Both the position numbers and the translations under genes were made by a program. The notes below the pieces were generated by a model. It was not told the origin of the DNA and did not search any database. It saw nothing but the letters and a program-made list of their open reading frames with translations. From assembly GCF_030272615.1 (NCBI RefSeq), contig NC_081408.1:199809341-199873340 (forward strand): a DNA stretch of 64,000 nucleotides, given 5' to 3'. Shown one piece after another: positions 21,726-33,400 of this stretch. This DNA is from Cryptomeria japonica. Its lineage: Eukaryota > Streptophyta > Pinopsida > Cupressales > Cupressaceae. Position 1 is the stretch's first letter; every line of letters begins with the position of its first letter.

Positions 21726-24150
21726 ATCCTATTTTCCACCAACGGCTTCGCCACTTGGTGCAGTATCTGTCACTGCTAGTGGATTATTATCTATAATATT
21801 ATCTATATCCTATACATTATCTATATTACATTGCTCAACATGTACAAATGTTGTCTCTGCTGATATGATTTGTACACTCTCATCAATTTTAGGTTTATCT
21901 ACCAGTGGAGTCTGTACACTCTTATTATCTATCAGTTCATTCAAAATTTGATCTCAACTTCCCAAAATTCCTTTTCCTTTAGATCTATCCGGAATGGTGG
22001 GAGTTGTTGCCCTATAAAATTCTTCTTGAGAAGTAAGAAAATCAAGATTCTTTTGGAAGAATTTATCCCAACTATCTATGGTCTCATTTATTATTTCATT
22101 GACTCTACCTATCATTAAACTTATTTGTTGGGGTTTGCTGCTTAAAATTGTCTTTTCATTTCCTCATTATTTATAAAACCGTACATACTCAAAAGTTCAA
22201 CTTCTTTAATTTCTATGTCTCTCTTGACTGCATCTAATCTTCTTGCATCTAACTTATTATACAATGATAAAGGAATTTCCTTCAAAATTTCTATCAAAGC
22301 CTTCTTATATATATCTAAATATAACAAAATTGCTTCTTCCATTTCATTTTTCTCATTATCATCTAAATGTTCATAAAAATTTAACACATTCTTCAAAATT
22401 CCATCTTTGGTTACCTCATCAATCAATTTTGCACAATTCATTGGGGGGATGATGGTAACATTAATAGTTTCAATTATTTCATCTATTTCACTCTTTTTAT
22501 TCTTCTTGTTGGGGGTTGCAGGGGTTGATGGACTTGGCTTCCTCTTCTGAGTAGGTTTCCTTTCTGGAGGTGTGGGTGCAGTTGTTTCCTTTCTTACTAG
22601 CTTCCTCCTTGTCTCCACCTTATTCTCCTCTACCGGAGGCTTGTCATCTTTCTTCCTTTGTACCCTTCTGAATGCAAGAGGTTGATTATCCTCTGTATAC
22701 GAATTAGAAGTGATAGGAGAAATGAAAGTTGTTGGCCTCTTTACCTCAGGAGCACTTTTCACTATAGTTATTGCAGCTACCTTTGCCGGTTGATCTACTG
22801 GTTTAGATCCAAAACCTAGTTTTGTATCTATCCTGTGAAATACATTTTGGACGAAGGCAAACATTTTGTCTATTTTATTTTTCCTTCTTTTCTTATTGAA
22901 GCCAATTTTAACTTCAAGTGCCTTCTCTTTTGCAGTACCAAAGTGTTCAGTCTTGTCATCTAAAGGAGCATTAAGAAGCATTTTAGCATATAGTTCGAAG
23001 ATGCTATCATCAACTTTATAGCCCAATTCAGTGACCCAAATTGTCCTTGGTTCCACTGCTTCCATGAGGATCTCATTGGTTTTTACCATGAAGCAGATTT
23101 TAGTGGAGCATTTCTCCATAATGTGTTTGGAGATCCCCTCCCTCATTCTCATGTTCTTTTGAAATGTTTTAAAGAAGCCCCATAGCTTCTCATCCCTATC
23201 TTCTCATCCCTATTACTGCCAAGACTAGTGATTGCATCTCTAATCTGCATGCCTACTAGTATGTCATGAACCCAACACTTCTTTCCCAAACCCGGTAGCT
23301 CATTCATGAAATATAACATTAAGTAGACAATAAGTTTGCTAGACCAAAATGTCCCTTTCTTGACTCCTTTGATTTTGCCAAGATTTATCATCAATTCATA
23401 TCTTAGCCATTCACATAAATCATATTTTCCATCATTCTTTATCATCTGATATGCAGCATGGATACATGAACTAGAAATAGAGTTTAATCAAATTGATTTT
23501 GTTACCTTGTAGCCGATGATCATGCTGGCAAATTTTACATTTGTATCTTTGATGGTGTTGATCCTCATTGATCTTCCATCATGGGGTGCATCGGTGAGAT
23601 TTTCAACCTCAGTGTTGAAGATCTTCTTCCCTGGATCCTGCCCAACTTTAGGTAATCCAGTGACCATCTGAATTACTTCTTTGGTGATCATGTGAGGTCG
23701 GTCTAGCCAAATGAATTCATTGTGGACCCTGCTCAAAACATATCTGATCATTTCCTCCTCAAATTCCGGTTCGATTGTTTCAGAGTTGTCTAGTATCATA
23801 GATTGATACATACCCTTTATTTCCTTTGTGCCTAAGTCCTCCAAGGTGCATTGAATATATGCCCTGACATTTTCCACATACATGACACCATTGGGAACCC
23901 TCAAAAATGTGCCAGAAGAGTCTTCCTTCCTTGCTATTTGAGGAACCTCCTTAAAAATAGGTCTAAGCCTATCCTTAACCTCAACAATAGTGGGATTCGC
24001 AATGAAAGTAAGAGTAGATGATGATCTGGATGCCATTTCAAAGGAATTCTTAGATAACAATCGTCGGTTTGAAATATCTTGAATACTTCTTTGAAAACAA
24101 CTGGAAATCTTTAGAATGCCTTTTCTCGCTCTTGATCTCCTATGATTCAT
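21726..24150 (-). pseudogene. N1 ORF2, N-terminal and central part (novel protein)
   Basis: A long ORF on the minus strand, probably starting at an ATG near 24033 (MASRSSS...), follows the Gag-like ORF. It reads through 23488 and 23445-23149, changes frame near 23150, then continues through 23152-22142 and on to the copia A insertion. Visible parts are an N-terminal region with VPNGVMYVENV, a central region with MITKEVIQMVTGLP and ASMIIGYKV, a patch with EAVEPRTIWV, then a basic Pro/Thr-rich linker (about 22500-22720) and a helical region. N2 encodes a co-linear relative. No catalytic motif of protease, integrase, RT or RNase H is present. Family unknown. Confidence 0.75.
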
Positions 24151-24405
24151 CTTTGCTTTGCTCTCATTTGCTTGAGTGCTGGGTGAGTGAAAATGAATCG
24201 ATTTTCCTTTTTTATCACCGAGTAAACCTTAATCCTTCACTTTCATAAATGCTTAGTGGTGCACCCTATCGGATGTCGGTTTCACAGATTTATGCCAGAT
24301 GACCCTCCATCAATGATTAATAAAAATCTCCAAATCTCTTTCTAGATCTCTTCTGAGGAATATGCAAGATTTTCAATGAATTTGGCAACCCCTAAGGCGC
24401 ATGCC
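24151..24405 (-). other. N1 spacer between Gag-like ORF and ORF2
   Basis: About 250 bases lie between the stop of the Gag-like ORF and the first possible starts of ORF2. I see no gene and no clear splice or reinitiation signal. Confidence 0.5.
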
Positions 24406-25539
24406 TCAGTTACCGATTGAATTTCCTACCAGTGTAGGAATGCTTTGTTCTACTAGTGGAGTTACTAGTGTAGTTGCATCTCCACTTGGTTCTTTAGAAT
24501 TTCTAACCCATCTCTTGGTATGATCTTGTTGTATTGCATCTACCTTTTTCTTTCCTTTCTCATTTTCTCTATCATTTCTAACTAGTTTAGTCTTGCTTCT
24601 ATAGTACTTAGCAATATGACCTATTTTATGGCATGCATAACATGTAATATTGTTCTTTTGAATTGATTTTCCATAACCTGTGCCATTCCTTGATCTGCAT
24701 TGATTAGGAAAATGTCCAAACTTTCCCCGTGCATGGCATTTAATATTCATTCTGCAATCTTCTAACTTATGACCATATTTCTTGCAATTTGTGCATTGAC
24801 CGAGAATTGAAATGTAGTTTTGATTTCCTCTATTTCTACATTGTTTAACCATATGCCCAAATTTATTACAAACAAAGCATCTACCATTAAATTTGTAAAC
24901 ATTAGATTGCCTTACTAGTTTCCTCTGGTCTGATGAGTTTTGCATACCAGTTGTCTGATCTTTATTTGTAGTACCGGAGCTTTCACCTTGTTCAAATCCA
25001 ATTCCTCTAGATTCATCACTCTTCCCTTTTCTTTTCAATAAATCATCCAACTGTGCAACACTAATCCTAAATTTTTCTTTATAATCACTTGTAGTAGTCA
25101 GATCACTTCTCAGAACCACCATTTGTCTTTCAAGATCTTGTTCATTATTCTGGGATTGTACCAAATCAGTTCTCAACATATCATTCTCATGAGCCAATCT
25201 ACCACATTCTTCAGATTTGTTCTTCAGAGATACAACAAGATTTTCCTCCTTTCTATCCTTAATTTATTTTGACATCCTCATAGTTAGGTCTTGCATTTCA
25301 TTCTTCATGAGAATGTTTGCTTGACTTAGCTTCAGACATTGTTCCTTAAGTGCATTTTTCTCTTCATCATCCTGGTTTTGCAAAATTTCCTTCCTCCTAG
25401 CTTGAGTAGATGATAAGCTTTCTTGTAGAACAACAATGAATTCATTAGCAAAATTCAATTCATCTTCCAGCTTCAAGTTTTTCAACCTTTCAAAATCATA
25501 ATCCTCAAGTGCCATCTCAAGTTGCTTCTCCCTATCCAT
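24406..25539 (-). pseudogene. N1 Gag-like protein, coiled coil plus zinc-knuckle array
   Basis: The start is ATG at 25539, 75 bases after the LTR. One frame of 378 codons has a single in-frame stop near 25261. The first half (about residues 1-170) is a Glu/Lys/Gln-rich coiled coil. A word GIGFEQGESSG resembles the end of copia Gag coiled coils, as in element D. At about 24590-24950 there are four knuckle-like units: CFVCNKFGHMVKQC and CTNCKKYGHKLEDC are complete, the third has lost its second Cys, and the fourth ends in Tyr instead of Cys. The capsid domain typical of copia Gag is absent. Probable role: RNA binding and packaging. Confidence 0.8.
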
Positions 25540-25597
25540 GTTTCATGATTCCAGTTTCAGGATCTTCCTCAAGCTACTAAACTTCCTCCAAGGCACC

Positions 25598-25613
25598 AAC
25601 CTTTGATACCAAT
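25598..25613 (-). promoter_or_regulatory. N1 primer-binding site
   Basis: On the minus strand, ATTGGTATCAAAGGTTG directly follows the 5' LTR. It is close to the Met-tRNA complement TGGTATCAGAGC, with G to A changes. It fixes N1 as a minus-strand element with its 5' LTR on the right. Confidence 0.82.
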
Positions 25614-26498
25614 TGTTGGAATACAAGGAATCTAAGAACACTGAGATGGGGGGGGGGGGGGCGTGAATTAGTGTTCTACCGGTAATATAAGATTTTACCT
25701 TATTACAACATACACATATAAACTGGTAAATGAAGAAACATATAACATGAAGTAAATAAACCAGCCACATGAATGAACACCATAACACACTAAATTTTAT
25801 ACGTGGAAAACCTGAAAGTGGAAAAACAATGGTGGGATTTGTGACCCATAATATCAATTCATTAGCCATATGAAAGATATTACAATGTATGGGGGCTTGC
25901 ACATGTAGAAAGACACACTGCCTAGAGCACACTATCTCACTGACTACAAGCTTCTACTGAGATAAGGCAATAAAGATGAATTCATAAAATGCATTTGTAA
26001 TGCCAAAAAGAGTTATGGTCAAAGCTCTATTCTGTACTGGTTCAAAAATCCTAAACCCTTTACCGGTATCTCCTTTCCTCCAAGAATGCTTTACAAACCA
26101 TCTATCGATAATTGCATGATATGACTTTCACATACAAATGATCTATATACATATCCTTTGCATCACATTAATCTTCTTCCTTATCCTATTTTTTTTGTCC
26201 TATATCAAAATGATCTAATAGAATGACTTATATAACCTTTACAAACAATATTCCTTATGTCGTCTTACAATACAAAATATATTCAATGTTGGCCCTATAC
26301 AATAATTACAAAATGATTTTACAAATAAAAACCTTTTGGATCCCAGACTGATGTCCACTTCACTAAAGTGTTGGATGTCGGTGTCGGTGCCAGTGCCCGT
26401 GCCAGTGCCAGTGCCGCTATCTGTCGGTATATGCCTTCAATAGAATCTTGTTGCCATAAATGATAACATATGAAACCAATGAGTGTCGATTTCCAATA
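25614..26498 (-). repeat. N1 5' LTR (885 bp)
   Basis: Direct repeat of 5565-6538, ending on the minus strand in TATTCCAACA and starting at 26498 with TATTGGAAATCGACAC (TG start mutated). It carries the C-tract (G-run at about 25650-25661). The adjacent GAAAA at 26499-26503 completes the target duplication. Confidence 0.92.
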
Positions 26499-27434
26499 GA
26501 AAACACAAACCATATCCAAAAATTTCCTTCCTTGGACTCCATTGTTTTTCTTTCTCCTTCAAATTTGTGGATTCCACCTACAAAGAAAGTGTATTGAAAG
26601 CATTTGATGACAAGATGGTAGAAAAATGATGAGATAAATAGGACAACATAAGGATACTCAAAGTGTGGTTCATTCCGATGAGAAAATATTCATAAATTTA
26701 TAGAAGATTGAAGACAAGATTGGAGAATTAAGATGGATTCAAAAAGATGGCATAAAACAACTTTTGACTGGGCATATCTCATTTTTTGAATTTTAAATTG
26801 AGATTAAAGAGATATTTTCCAAGAAGATAAATCAAGAAAATCAGAAGTTGACTAGTTACTTCTATTTTGAATTTTTAGAAATATATGATAATGATTCTTT
26901 GAAAATCATATAAAGTAGATGATGACATACTTTCTATTTTCTAAAATTGGGAGAATATGAGAAAATAATTGATTTAGATTGGATAATGATTTATTTTAAT
27001 TTTTAAAATCATTTTCTTGATTTATTTACCATTTTTGAATTTGGACGAGGATAATTAGAAATTAAATTAATTAAATAAATAAATAAAAAGATTTGTTTCC
27101 ATTCTTGATTTTTGGAAGAAGATAATTAAGATTTTACTAAATAAATAGAAATTTATTTAATTATGATGAAATAATTAGCTAATTAAATAATTTAAAGAAA
27201 TTATTCAATTATGAAAAAAAAAAATTGAATTTAATTAAATAACAAAGATTATTTAATTAAAGTTAGGAAATGAATGATTAATGATGAAATGATTTGAATG
27301 ATTAAGAAAATAGAAAATTTGAATTAGAAGAATGGCACAATGTCAACATATGGTGAAAATCAAATGTGACATAGAAGACATGTTAAAAATTAAGTTAGCG
27401 ACAGAGGAGTGATGACCAATTTTGAGTGTCTACT
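26499..27434 (-). repeat. Gypsy E 3' LTR, proximal fragment
   Basis: This is the larger part of the 3' LTR of E, left by the N1 insertion. On the minus strand it starts TAGACACTCAAAATTGG after the polypurine tract, similar to TGTAGACACCTAAAAATGG of F. It ends at the GAAAA target site. It includes an AT-rich middle (about 26990-27300) like that of F and, near 26540-26590, the conserved stretch GTAGGTGGAATCCACAAATT resembling F at about 34603 and 50672. No gene here. Confidence 0.8.
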
Positions 27435-28426
27435 TTTTGCCCCTCTTTGAGACAGTGCGATTATGAGTGTTGTTTCAAAGAAAATTGAAAAATAAAGTCA
27501 TGCCCCAACAAACTAAGGGATGGAGGTAGGATGCCCCCTCAAGAGATTGTTTATGTATGAAAGAAATGAGTGATCTCTCAAAAGAAGAGAAGAATGTTAG
27601 TCAGAAGTGAAGAAAGTTAATTGATTGTAGAAAAGGGGTGATTAATATTAAATGAAGAATTATTGATTGATCAAAGAGAATAGATAGCATGATAATGATC
27701 AACTTGATGAATAGATAGAAGGATTCATAGGATAGAAGAAATGTTAGCCAAAAGAAATGCAAGTGAGAAGTGAAGAATGATTAATGTGGTGAAGTCTTGC
27801 TTTCACAAATGCAAATAGTAGGTGAGAACCTTTATTTGATATGGAAAAAATGAGTGAGGCACACCATGGTAATGAAGGCTAGGGAGATAATGTGATTCCT
27901 TTGCGTAAAACAAACAAATTACAGACAAGGAATGGTTTAACCATCCAAAGACATACTTACCCCAGAATGATATTAAACACCCCACAAACAGAAGACAAAA
28001 TAAAAAGACCATGAGCCATCCTGACCACTCAAAATCACTTAGTGACATCATCAAGCAACATATGAACATGATCAAAGATAAATCAATGAAAAATAAGATT
28101 AACAAATCCAAACAACTCAAGCACCATTCTAATCTTGTTGTCAATAATGATAATACTTATTTGATGATAGGATGATCATGCTGCCTAGTTTTAGGGAATA
28201 TAGCACACTATTTAAGATAGGATGCAGTCTAGTTTCGAGTATACCACACCCTATAGAAGACTCATGATAATGTTAACAAGGACAAATGATATTGATGTTA
28301 ATTGATTAATAAAACAAGTTGACCAGTTTGACTGATTGGTTGATTGAAAAGTTCATCTGTTAATGCATGATTTGTTAAGAGAAATGTTTAATATGTTTTT
28401 GTCTGACATCCACTAAAATGTCCATC
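27435..28426 (-). other. Gypsy E polypurine tract and 3' untranslated region
   Basis: The minus strand carries CAAAGAGGGGCAAAA at about 27437-27452, the same tract as in F before its 3' LTR, then non-coding sequence. A stretch at about 27830-28260 matches the F region 45960-46350, including a conserved hydrophobic reading frame (27803-28144). Unlike F, only about 390 bases separate this block from the LTR, so the antisense ORF of F is missing. Confidence 0.75.
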
Positions 28427-28515
28427 TGTTGGCATTTTGGTGCATTTTGTATGACTGGTAAATTATATGGTTGTCATTGTTGGCAACATCATCTTCACAA
28501 TTTATTAGCAATCAG
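28427..28515 (+). repeat. N2 5' LTR, first fragment (89 bp)
   Basis: TGTTGGCATTTTGGTGC onward matches the start of the N2 3' LTR at 59743 (TATTGGTATTTTGATGC), through the words TGACTGGTAAATTATATGG. It stops where copia C begins at 28516. The rest of this LTR is at 53202. Confidence 0.88.
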
Positions 28516-29943
28516 TGATGAATAATGATGAACAACAAATACCCTAAGTGGTACGGAGATGGGGGGGGTGAATCAGTACATACAAAAGACCTCTCCACAA
28601 CTTATCAAGTTTTGACAATGCTAACCAGGTGTCTTCATTACTAAACTTAACCATCCAAATACTGGTTAAACACAGTAAGACTTTAGACAACTTAAACTGG
28701 TAAAACTGAATACTTCAAATATCATTCAATACTTGATAACTACTTCACCCATAAACATGTGTATGTGGTTTATCAGTAATATCATAGCTATTAGCTTTGC
28801 ATGCATAATCACCTAAACAAAGAATACTTAATCATCACATGAAAAATGTACAACAAATGACACAAAATTTTTTTGCGTTGAAACCCAAATGGGAAAAACC
28901 ACGGCAGGGATGAATACCCACAAGCTTGTTTTGAACTCTTTTGAAGCTCTCTCTTTTAGGAGCCTAGTCCGATTATAGACTTTACAATAAGGTTCTTCTA
29001 GGAACCGATCTTGTTAAAGATCACTCGATTAAGGGATGGCTATATACCCTGCTAAAGGATGAAACCTCGTTAATGGTTACCTCACTAGAGGATTTAAAGA
29101 GCTCAATGAACTTGAGTCACCTAGTTAGAGGATTTATAGTAAGCCTATTAAAGCTACCCGACAAAGGGATTTTCCTTCTGTTGAAATGGTTAGAAGACAA
29201 TAGGTAAAACTTTGATCTAATAACAACACTATATACTAAGACAGATCCTTTTCAATTCCTCTACTCTGCAATCACACTCTGCAGTTTTCACTCACTAGTC
29301 TGGCAAGTATCTCATCACTTAAATACACACAACTTTTTCCAACAAAAATAATATCAAAACTCATTGACCTTATAGAAAAGAATTAGGTCGGCAAAATAAA
29401 TGCTAAACCCGAAGTATTTTAGGTTTACAATTACAAGCGGTCCAATCCTAACCATCCAAACACTTTACATAGAATGAAATAATCTCAAACAGATCACAAA
29501 TCATTCTACAACGTCCATTCTTCACCGCACATAGAAAACAGTAACCCATCATGCTTTCTTCTCATACCGCTAAGAAGAATGTTCATTCTCGAGGTAAACA
29601 TTTAATGTAGACAATTTTCACATGAAAGATCCTCAAGGAAATCCTTCATGTGTACAAAACTGATGTGGCATCTCGATCTCATCCTTATTTCCTAGCTAAC
29701 TCATCACAAAATATCATCGGTTGCATCGCACAAGCTAGATTGCCAAACCGGAAACCCTAGAGCTGAGACTACCAACTGGTAGTCACACTTAGTGAAACCT
29801 TGACACCGATTCACTACATCTCTTCATACCGATTGACCTGTATCACTTCCAATATTCATACCGGTTCATACGGGTGTATCTGATTGAACATATATTGACA
29901 TCAATGACAACATACTTTGTCATCTCTTCATCATATGCCAACA
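28516..29943 (-). repeat. Copia C 3' LTR (1428 bp)
   Basis: Direct repeat of 51787-53201. Minus-strand ends are TGTTGGCATATGATG and TTATTCATCA. It contains the C-tract (G-run at about 28561-28568), the GTGGTTTTTCCC...GGGTTTCAA module at about 28878-28905 and the stem-loop array at 28940-29180. Confidence 0.92.
28940..29180 (-). repeat. Array of short stem-loops in copia C 3' LTR
   Basis: Counterpart of the copia A array. Clear hairpins are AGTC/GACT at 28966-28981, GGTTC/GAACC with loop TTCTAG at 28991-29006, and directly next to it GATCTT/AAGATC at 29007-29022. The last one pairs as GATCT/AGATC where copia A has GATCC/GGATC, which is a compensatory base-pair change. The order of hairpins is the same as in A when read on the minus strand. 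Confidence 0.7.
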
Positions 29944-29958
29944 ATCTCCCCCTTTGGC
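29944..29958 (-). promoter_or_regulatory. Copia C polypurine tract
   Basis: Minus strand GCCAAAGGGGGAGAT immediately precedes the 3' LTR. The stretch from 29959 to 30201 is 3' untranslated sequence with further decayed purine runs and no gene. Confidence 0.85.
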
Positions 29959-30201
29959 ATTGATGGAAATACTCAGTATATCATTGAGACTAAAAACATC
30001 ATAGACAGTGCATCTAAAATATCTTCATCAGATATCTTCTCCCCTATCATATATCTTCTCTCCCTTTGACAACTATGCCAAAGTGGAGGCACAAGCTTCC
30101 ATAATCCACTATGTTACTCCCACTATGGAGTAGCATCCTTCAACACATCAATCCAGAAATATTTCTCACTATAATACCTGACTGATGTTGATCACACATC
30201 T

Positions 30202-31960
30202 TTAGTTTACTTCATGAAGGGGTAAAACCCCTAATTCACCTCTCAAATAGGTAAATGTAGTCTTCGGTAAGGGCTTAGTGAATATGTCTACTAGCTGCTC
30301 CTTACTGGAAACATGTTGTAATACGACCTCTCTCTTTTGAACCTTCTCTCTCAAGAAATGATACTTGAGCTCAATGTGCTTAGTTCTAGCATGCAATACC
30401 ATATTATTGGAAATATTGATTGCACTAGTATTATCACAGAAAATACTCATTGGTTCAAATATAGGTACTTTGAAGCCATTTAGTACATGCTTCATCCAGA
30501 TTGCTTGAGTCCAATTCATAAATGCTTTCACATATTTTGCTTTAGCTGTAGACTGAGAAATACAACTCTGCTTCTTGCTTGTCCAGGAGACTAGTCTTCC
30601 ACCAAGGAAGAATGCTCCACTGGTTGTTCTCTTCTGGTCCACATTACCTACCCAATCTGCATCAGTAAACACTTTGAGATTAAAATCACCATTGTATGGA
30701 TACCACAATCCATAGTCAATAGTCCCTTTTAGGTATCTAAGAATCCTCTTGACCACTACCAAGTGGGATTCTCTTGGACTCTTCTGAAAATGAGCTACTA
30801 TGCCCACTATATGAGCAATATCTGGTCTATTGTGCACCACATAGTGCAACTTACCAATCATTGACCGGTACTCCTCATCACCAACGCTGAATCATCTTCC
30901 TTAGTTAATTTATAGCCAGTCACCATTGGTCTACCAATTGGTTTGCTCTCCTCCATGCCAAAGGTCTTCAATACCTCTTTGACATACTTAGACTGGGTAA
31001 TGAAGATACCCTCTTTCATTTGCTAAATCTATAAACCAATGAAGAACTTTATCTCTCCAATCAGCAACATCTCAAACTCTTTTTTTATTTCATCTGTAAA
31101 TGCATGGCTCATTTCATCATCTCCTCCAAAGATTATGTCATCTACAAATACTTCACAGATCAAAATCTAATCACCTTCAGATTTTAGGTATATGTTACTG
31201 TCCTTACTTGTTCTCTAAAATCCTATTTTCATAAGATGAGAGTGTAACCGTTCATACTATGCCCTTGATACTTGTTTCAATCCATACAAGGCCTTGTGTA
31301 ATCTACACACCATGTTACTATCTTCTGATAAGGAAAACCCATCCGGTTGCTCAATATACACTTCCTCTTCTAGGATTCCATTCAAGAAAATAGACTTCAC
31401 ATCCATCTGGTATACCTTAAATCCCTTGAGTGTTGCAAATGCAAGTAGCATTTGGATAGCTTATAGTCCAGCCACAGGAGCAAAGGTTTCTCCATGGTCT
31501 TCTCCCTCTTCCTGAGCATATCCCTTGCATAAAAGTCTTGCCTTGTTCCTTACGATTGTGCCTTCTTCATTCATCTTATTCTTGAAGACCCATTGGTACC
31601 TATGACATTCTTGCATTCTGGTCTGGGTACCAAAGAACATGTTGCATTCTTTTCTATCTAGTCTAGCTCCTCTTCCATTGCCTTAATCCAGTCTTCATCT
31701 ATAAGTGCCTCACTAGTGGTCTTAGGCTCAAATTCAAAAATCATGCAAGAGTTCTCTTTCACCTTTCTTCTTGTGAGCATCTCTGCATCTTTGTCTCCTA
31801 TGATCTTCTTTGGATCATGATATAGTTTCACATATCTAGGAATGACTCTAGTTGATTTTGCTTTCTTTTCCTCTTGTTCTTCACTTACTTCTTCTTCACC
31901 TACTACAGCTTCTACCAGTATAAGAGCATTGAGGTCTTTGCTTGTTTCTTTCTTAACCAA
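30202..31960 (-). pseudogene. Copia C reverse transcriptase and RNase H
   Basis: RNase H (30202-30861) is open for about 219 codons, with VFTDADWVG, RTTSGAFFLGGRLVSW, IFCDN and IFTKPLPKTTF. RT lies upstream to 31960: the start of the domain with MIFEFEPK and [10 protein letters not shown], then [27 protein letters not shown], and FVDD near 31140. Several frame changes and stops occur between 30862 and 31660. Gln codons that are TAG in copia A are intact here (for example in YQMDVK, HFQKS, ISQSTA and KVQKR). The enzyme is inactive as a whole, but RNase H is well preserved. Confidence 0.88.
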
Positions 31961-31987
31961 TTCCTAGAAGGCTACACCCAGTTCATC

Positions 31988-32760
31988 TTACACTTTCTCA
32001 TTGTAGGTTTCTTCACATTCCTTAGGGGATTCATCAAGCCTGACATTGATACTCTCAACAATTTTTTGTGTTCTATTGTTGTAGCACTTGAGAGCTTTGC
32101 TCTTAGTGGAATATCCCAAAATTATTCCTTCATCACATTTAGCATCAAACTTGCTCAGATGCTCACCTCTCTTGATGTAACACTTACTGCCAAATACTTT
32201 AAAATAATTCACAGTGGGAGTATTCTTGGTCCAATACTCATAAGGGGTTTTATCTTTAGATTTCTTGATGAGTACCTGGTTCATAGTATAGACTGCAGTG
32301 CTCACCGCTTCTCTCTAAAAAGTGTGAGCAACCTTTCCTTGGATCAACATAGTTCTGGTTGCTTCAACTACAGTCCTATTTTTCCTTTCTTCTATGTCAT
32401 TCTGTTGTGGTGTCCTTAGGGTAGACAACTGCTATTGATATCGTTCTCTTCACAGTACTTGTTGAATTCATCAGAAGTGAATTCACCTCCTTGATCAGTT
32501 CTAAGATGCTTTATCTTTTTACCAATTTCCTTCTCTACTAATGCTCTAAAGGCTTTGAAATTTCCAAACGCCTCAGACCTATCTTTCAAGAATGTGACCC
32601 ACATCATTCTTGAGTAGTCATCGGTAAGAATCATGAAATACCAATCTCCCTGAATACTTATAGTTTTCATTGGACCACACAAATTAGTATGCACAAGATC
32701 AAGTAATTTATATGCTGAAAAAGACTTACCTTTGAATGTTGACGAAGACATCTTCCCAAG
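31988..32760 (-). pseudogene. Copia C integrase
   Basis: The integrase core is in two open pieces. 32416-32751 has LTDDYSRMMWV and RTDQGGEF, with the first two catalytic Asp. Around 32380 lies the PQQN box with the downstream Glu. 31988-32305 has the C-terminal part (TPYEYWT, SKCYIKRGE, DEGIILGYSTKSKA, NRTQKIVES). A frame change between 32305 and 32416 breaks the domain. It is the direct counterpart of 17439-18202 in copia A. Confidence 0.86.
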
Positions 32761-33400
32761 TTGACATTCTCTCTGGTTTGTTCAGCAAAGGCAATCCTCT
32801 TATTGCCTTGATCTTACTAGCCTTTACAATATTGTCAAAGTGCAAATGAAAAATTCTCCTATGCCATATCCAACTATCACCAAACTTCACCATCAGACAC
32901 TGACTAATCTTGGTATTTAGCTAAAACAAGTTACCTCTGGTCTACTTACCGGTGGCAATAAGTTCACTGCTCTTTCCAATTATATTGCAGACTCCACCTT
33001 TGAAGTCTAGAATGAGTCTTTTATCATTTAGCTGAGCAACACTCAATAGGTTATGCTTATGACCTTCTACCTAATAGACATCATCCACACTTCTCTTTCC
33101 ATTCAGTGAGATGGATCCTTTTCCTTTTACCAAGCATGGTGCATCATTGCCAAATCTGATAACTCCTCCATCATATTCTTCTAGAGACAAAAACTTTCCC
33201 CAGTCACCAGTCATGTGGTGAGAACAACCACTGTTAATAATCCACTCATTAGAGTTGTTAATGCAAGAGACAAGTTCTTTCTTGTCAGATACTTCTTCCT
33301 TTACAACTACAAACACTAAGTCCTCATTCTCTTCATCCTCAGATTCTTGATCAGTAACACCTTCATCCACTGCAACATGACAATTTCTTCTATTTCCTCC
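32761..33400 (-). pseudogene. Copia C protease and GAG-pre-integrase (cut by gypsy F)
   Basis: The minus-strand frame runs from the gypsy F insertion site at 33400. The protease box reads WIINSGCSHHM, so the catalytic Asp is Asn, as in copia A. RFGNDAPCLVKGKGSIS, HNLLSVAQLND and the pre-integrase word WIWHRR follow. Stops lie near 33070 and 32940. Bases 33396-33400 (CCTCC) are the target site duplicated by gypsy F. The Gag half lies at 50905-51771. Confidence 0.85.

Larger units (their letters stand above)
5565..26498 (-). mobile_element. N1: pol-less LTR retroelement (minus), host of copia A
   Basis: The LTRs are 5565-6538 (3') and 25614-26498 (5'), with TG...CA ends and a perfect 5-bp target duplication GAAAA (5560-5564 and 26499-26503). 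The PBS is next to the 5' LTR and a purine tract next to the 3' LTR. After removing copia A, the internal region is about 5.1 kb. It encodes a coiled-coil/zinc-knuckle Gag-like ORF (25539-24406) and a second long ORF (24150-21721 plus 7737-6835). No protease, integrase, RT or RNase H is recognisable. N2 has the same plan and nearly the same internal length, so this is a defined element type and not a random deletion. Confidence 0.85.

Noticed and set aside
21870-22118. Plus-strand open frame next to the copia A insertion
   Set aside because: The minus strand carries the continuing N1 ORF2 here, with matching composition. The plus frame has no support.
26504-26560. A host exon starting ATGGAGTCCAAGG on the minus strand
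   Set aside because: The same stretch with an ATGGAGCC word occurs in both LTRs of gypsy F (about 34650 and 50717). It is LTR sequence.
27100-27300. Possible origin of replication or matrix attachment site in AT-rich DNA
   Set aside because: It is the AT-rich middle of the gypsy E LTR, with a counterpart in F. No further signal supports the idea.
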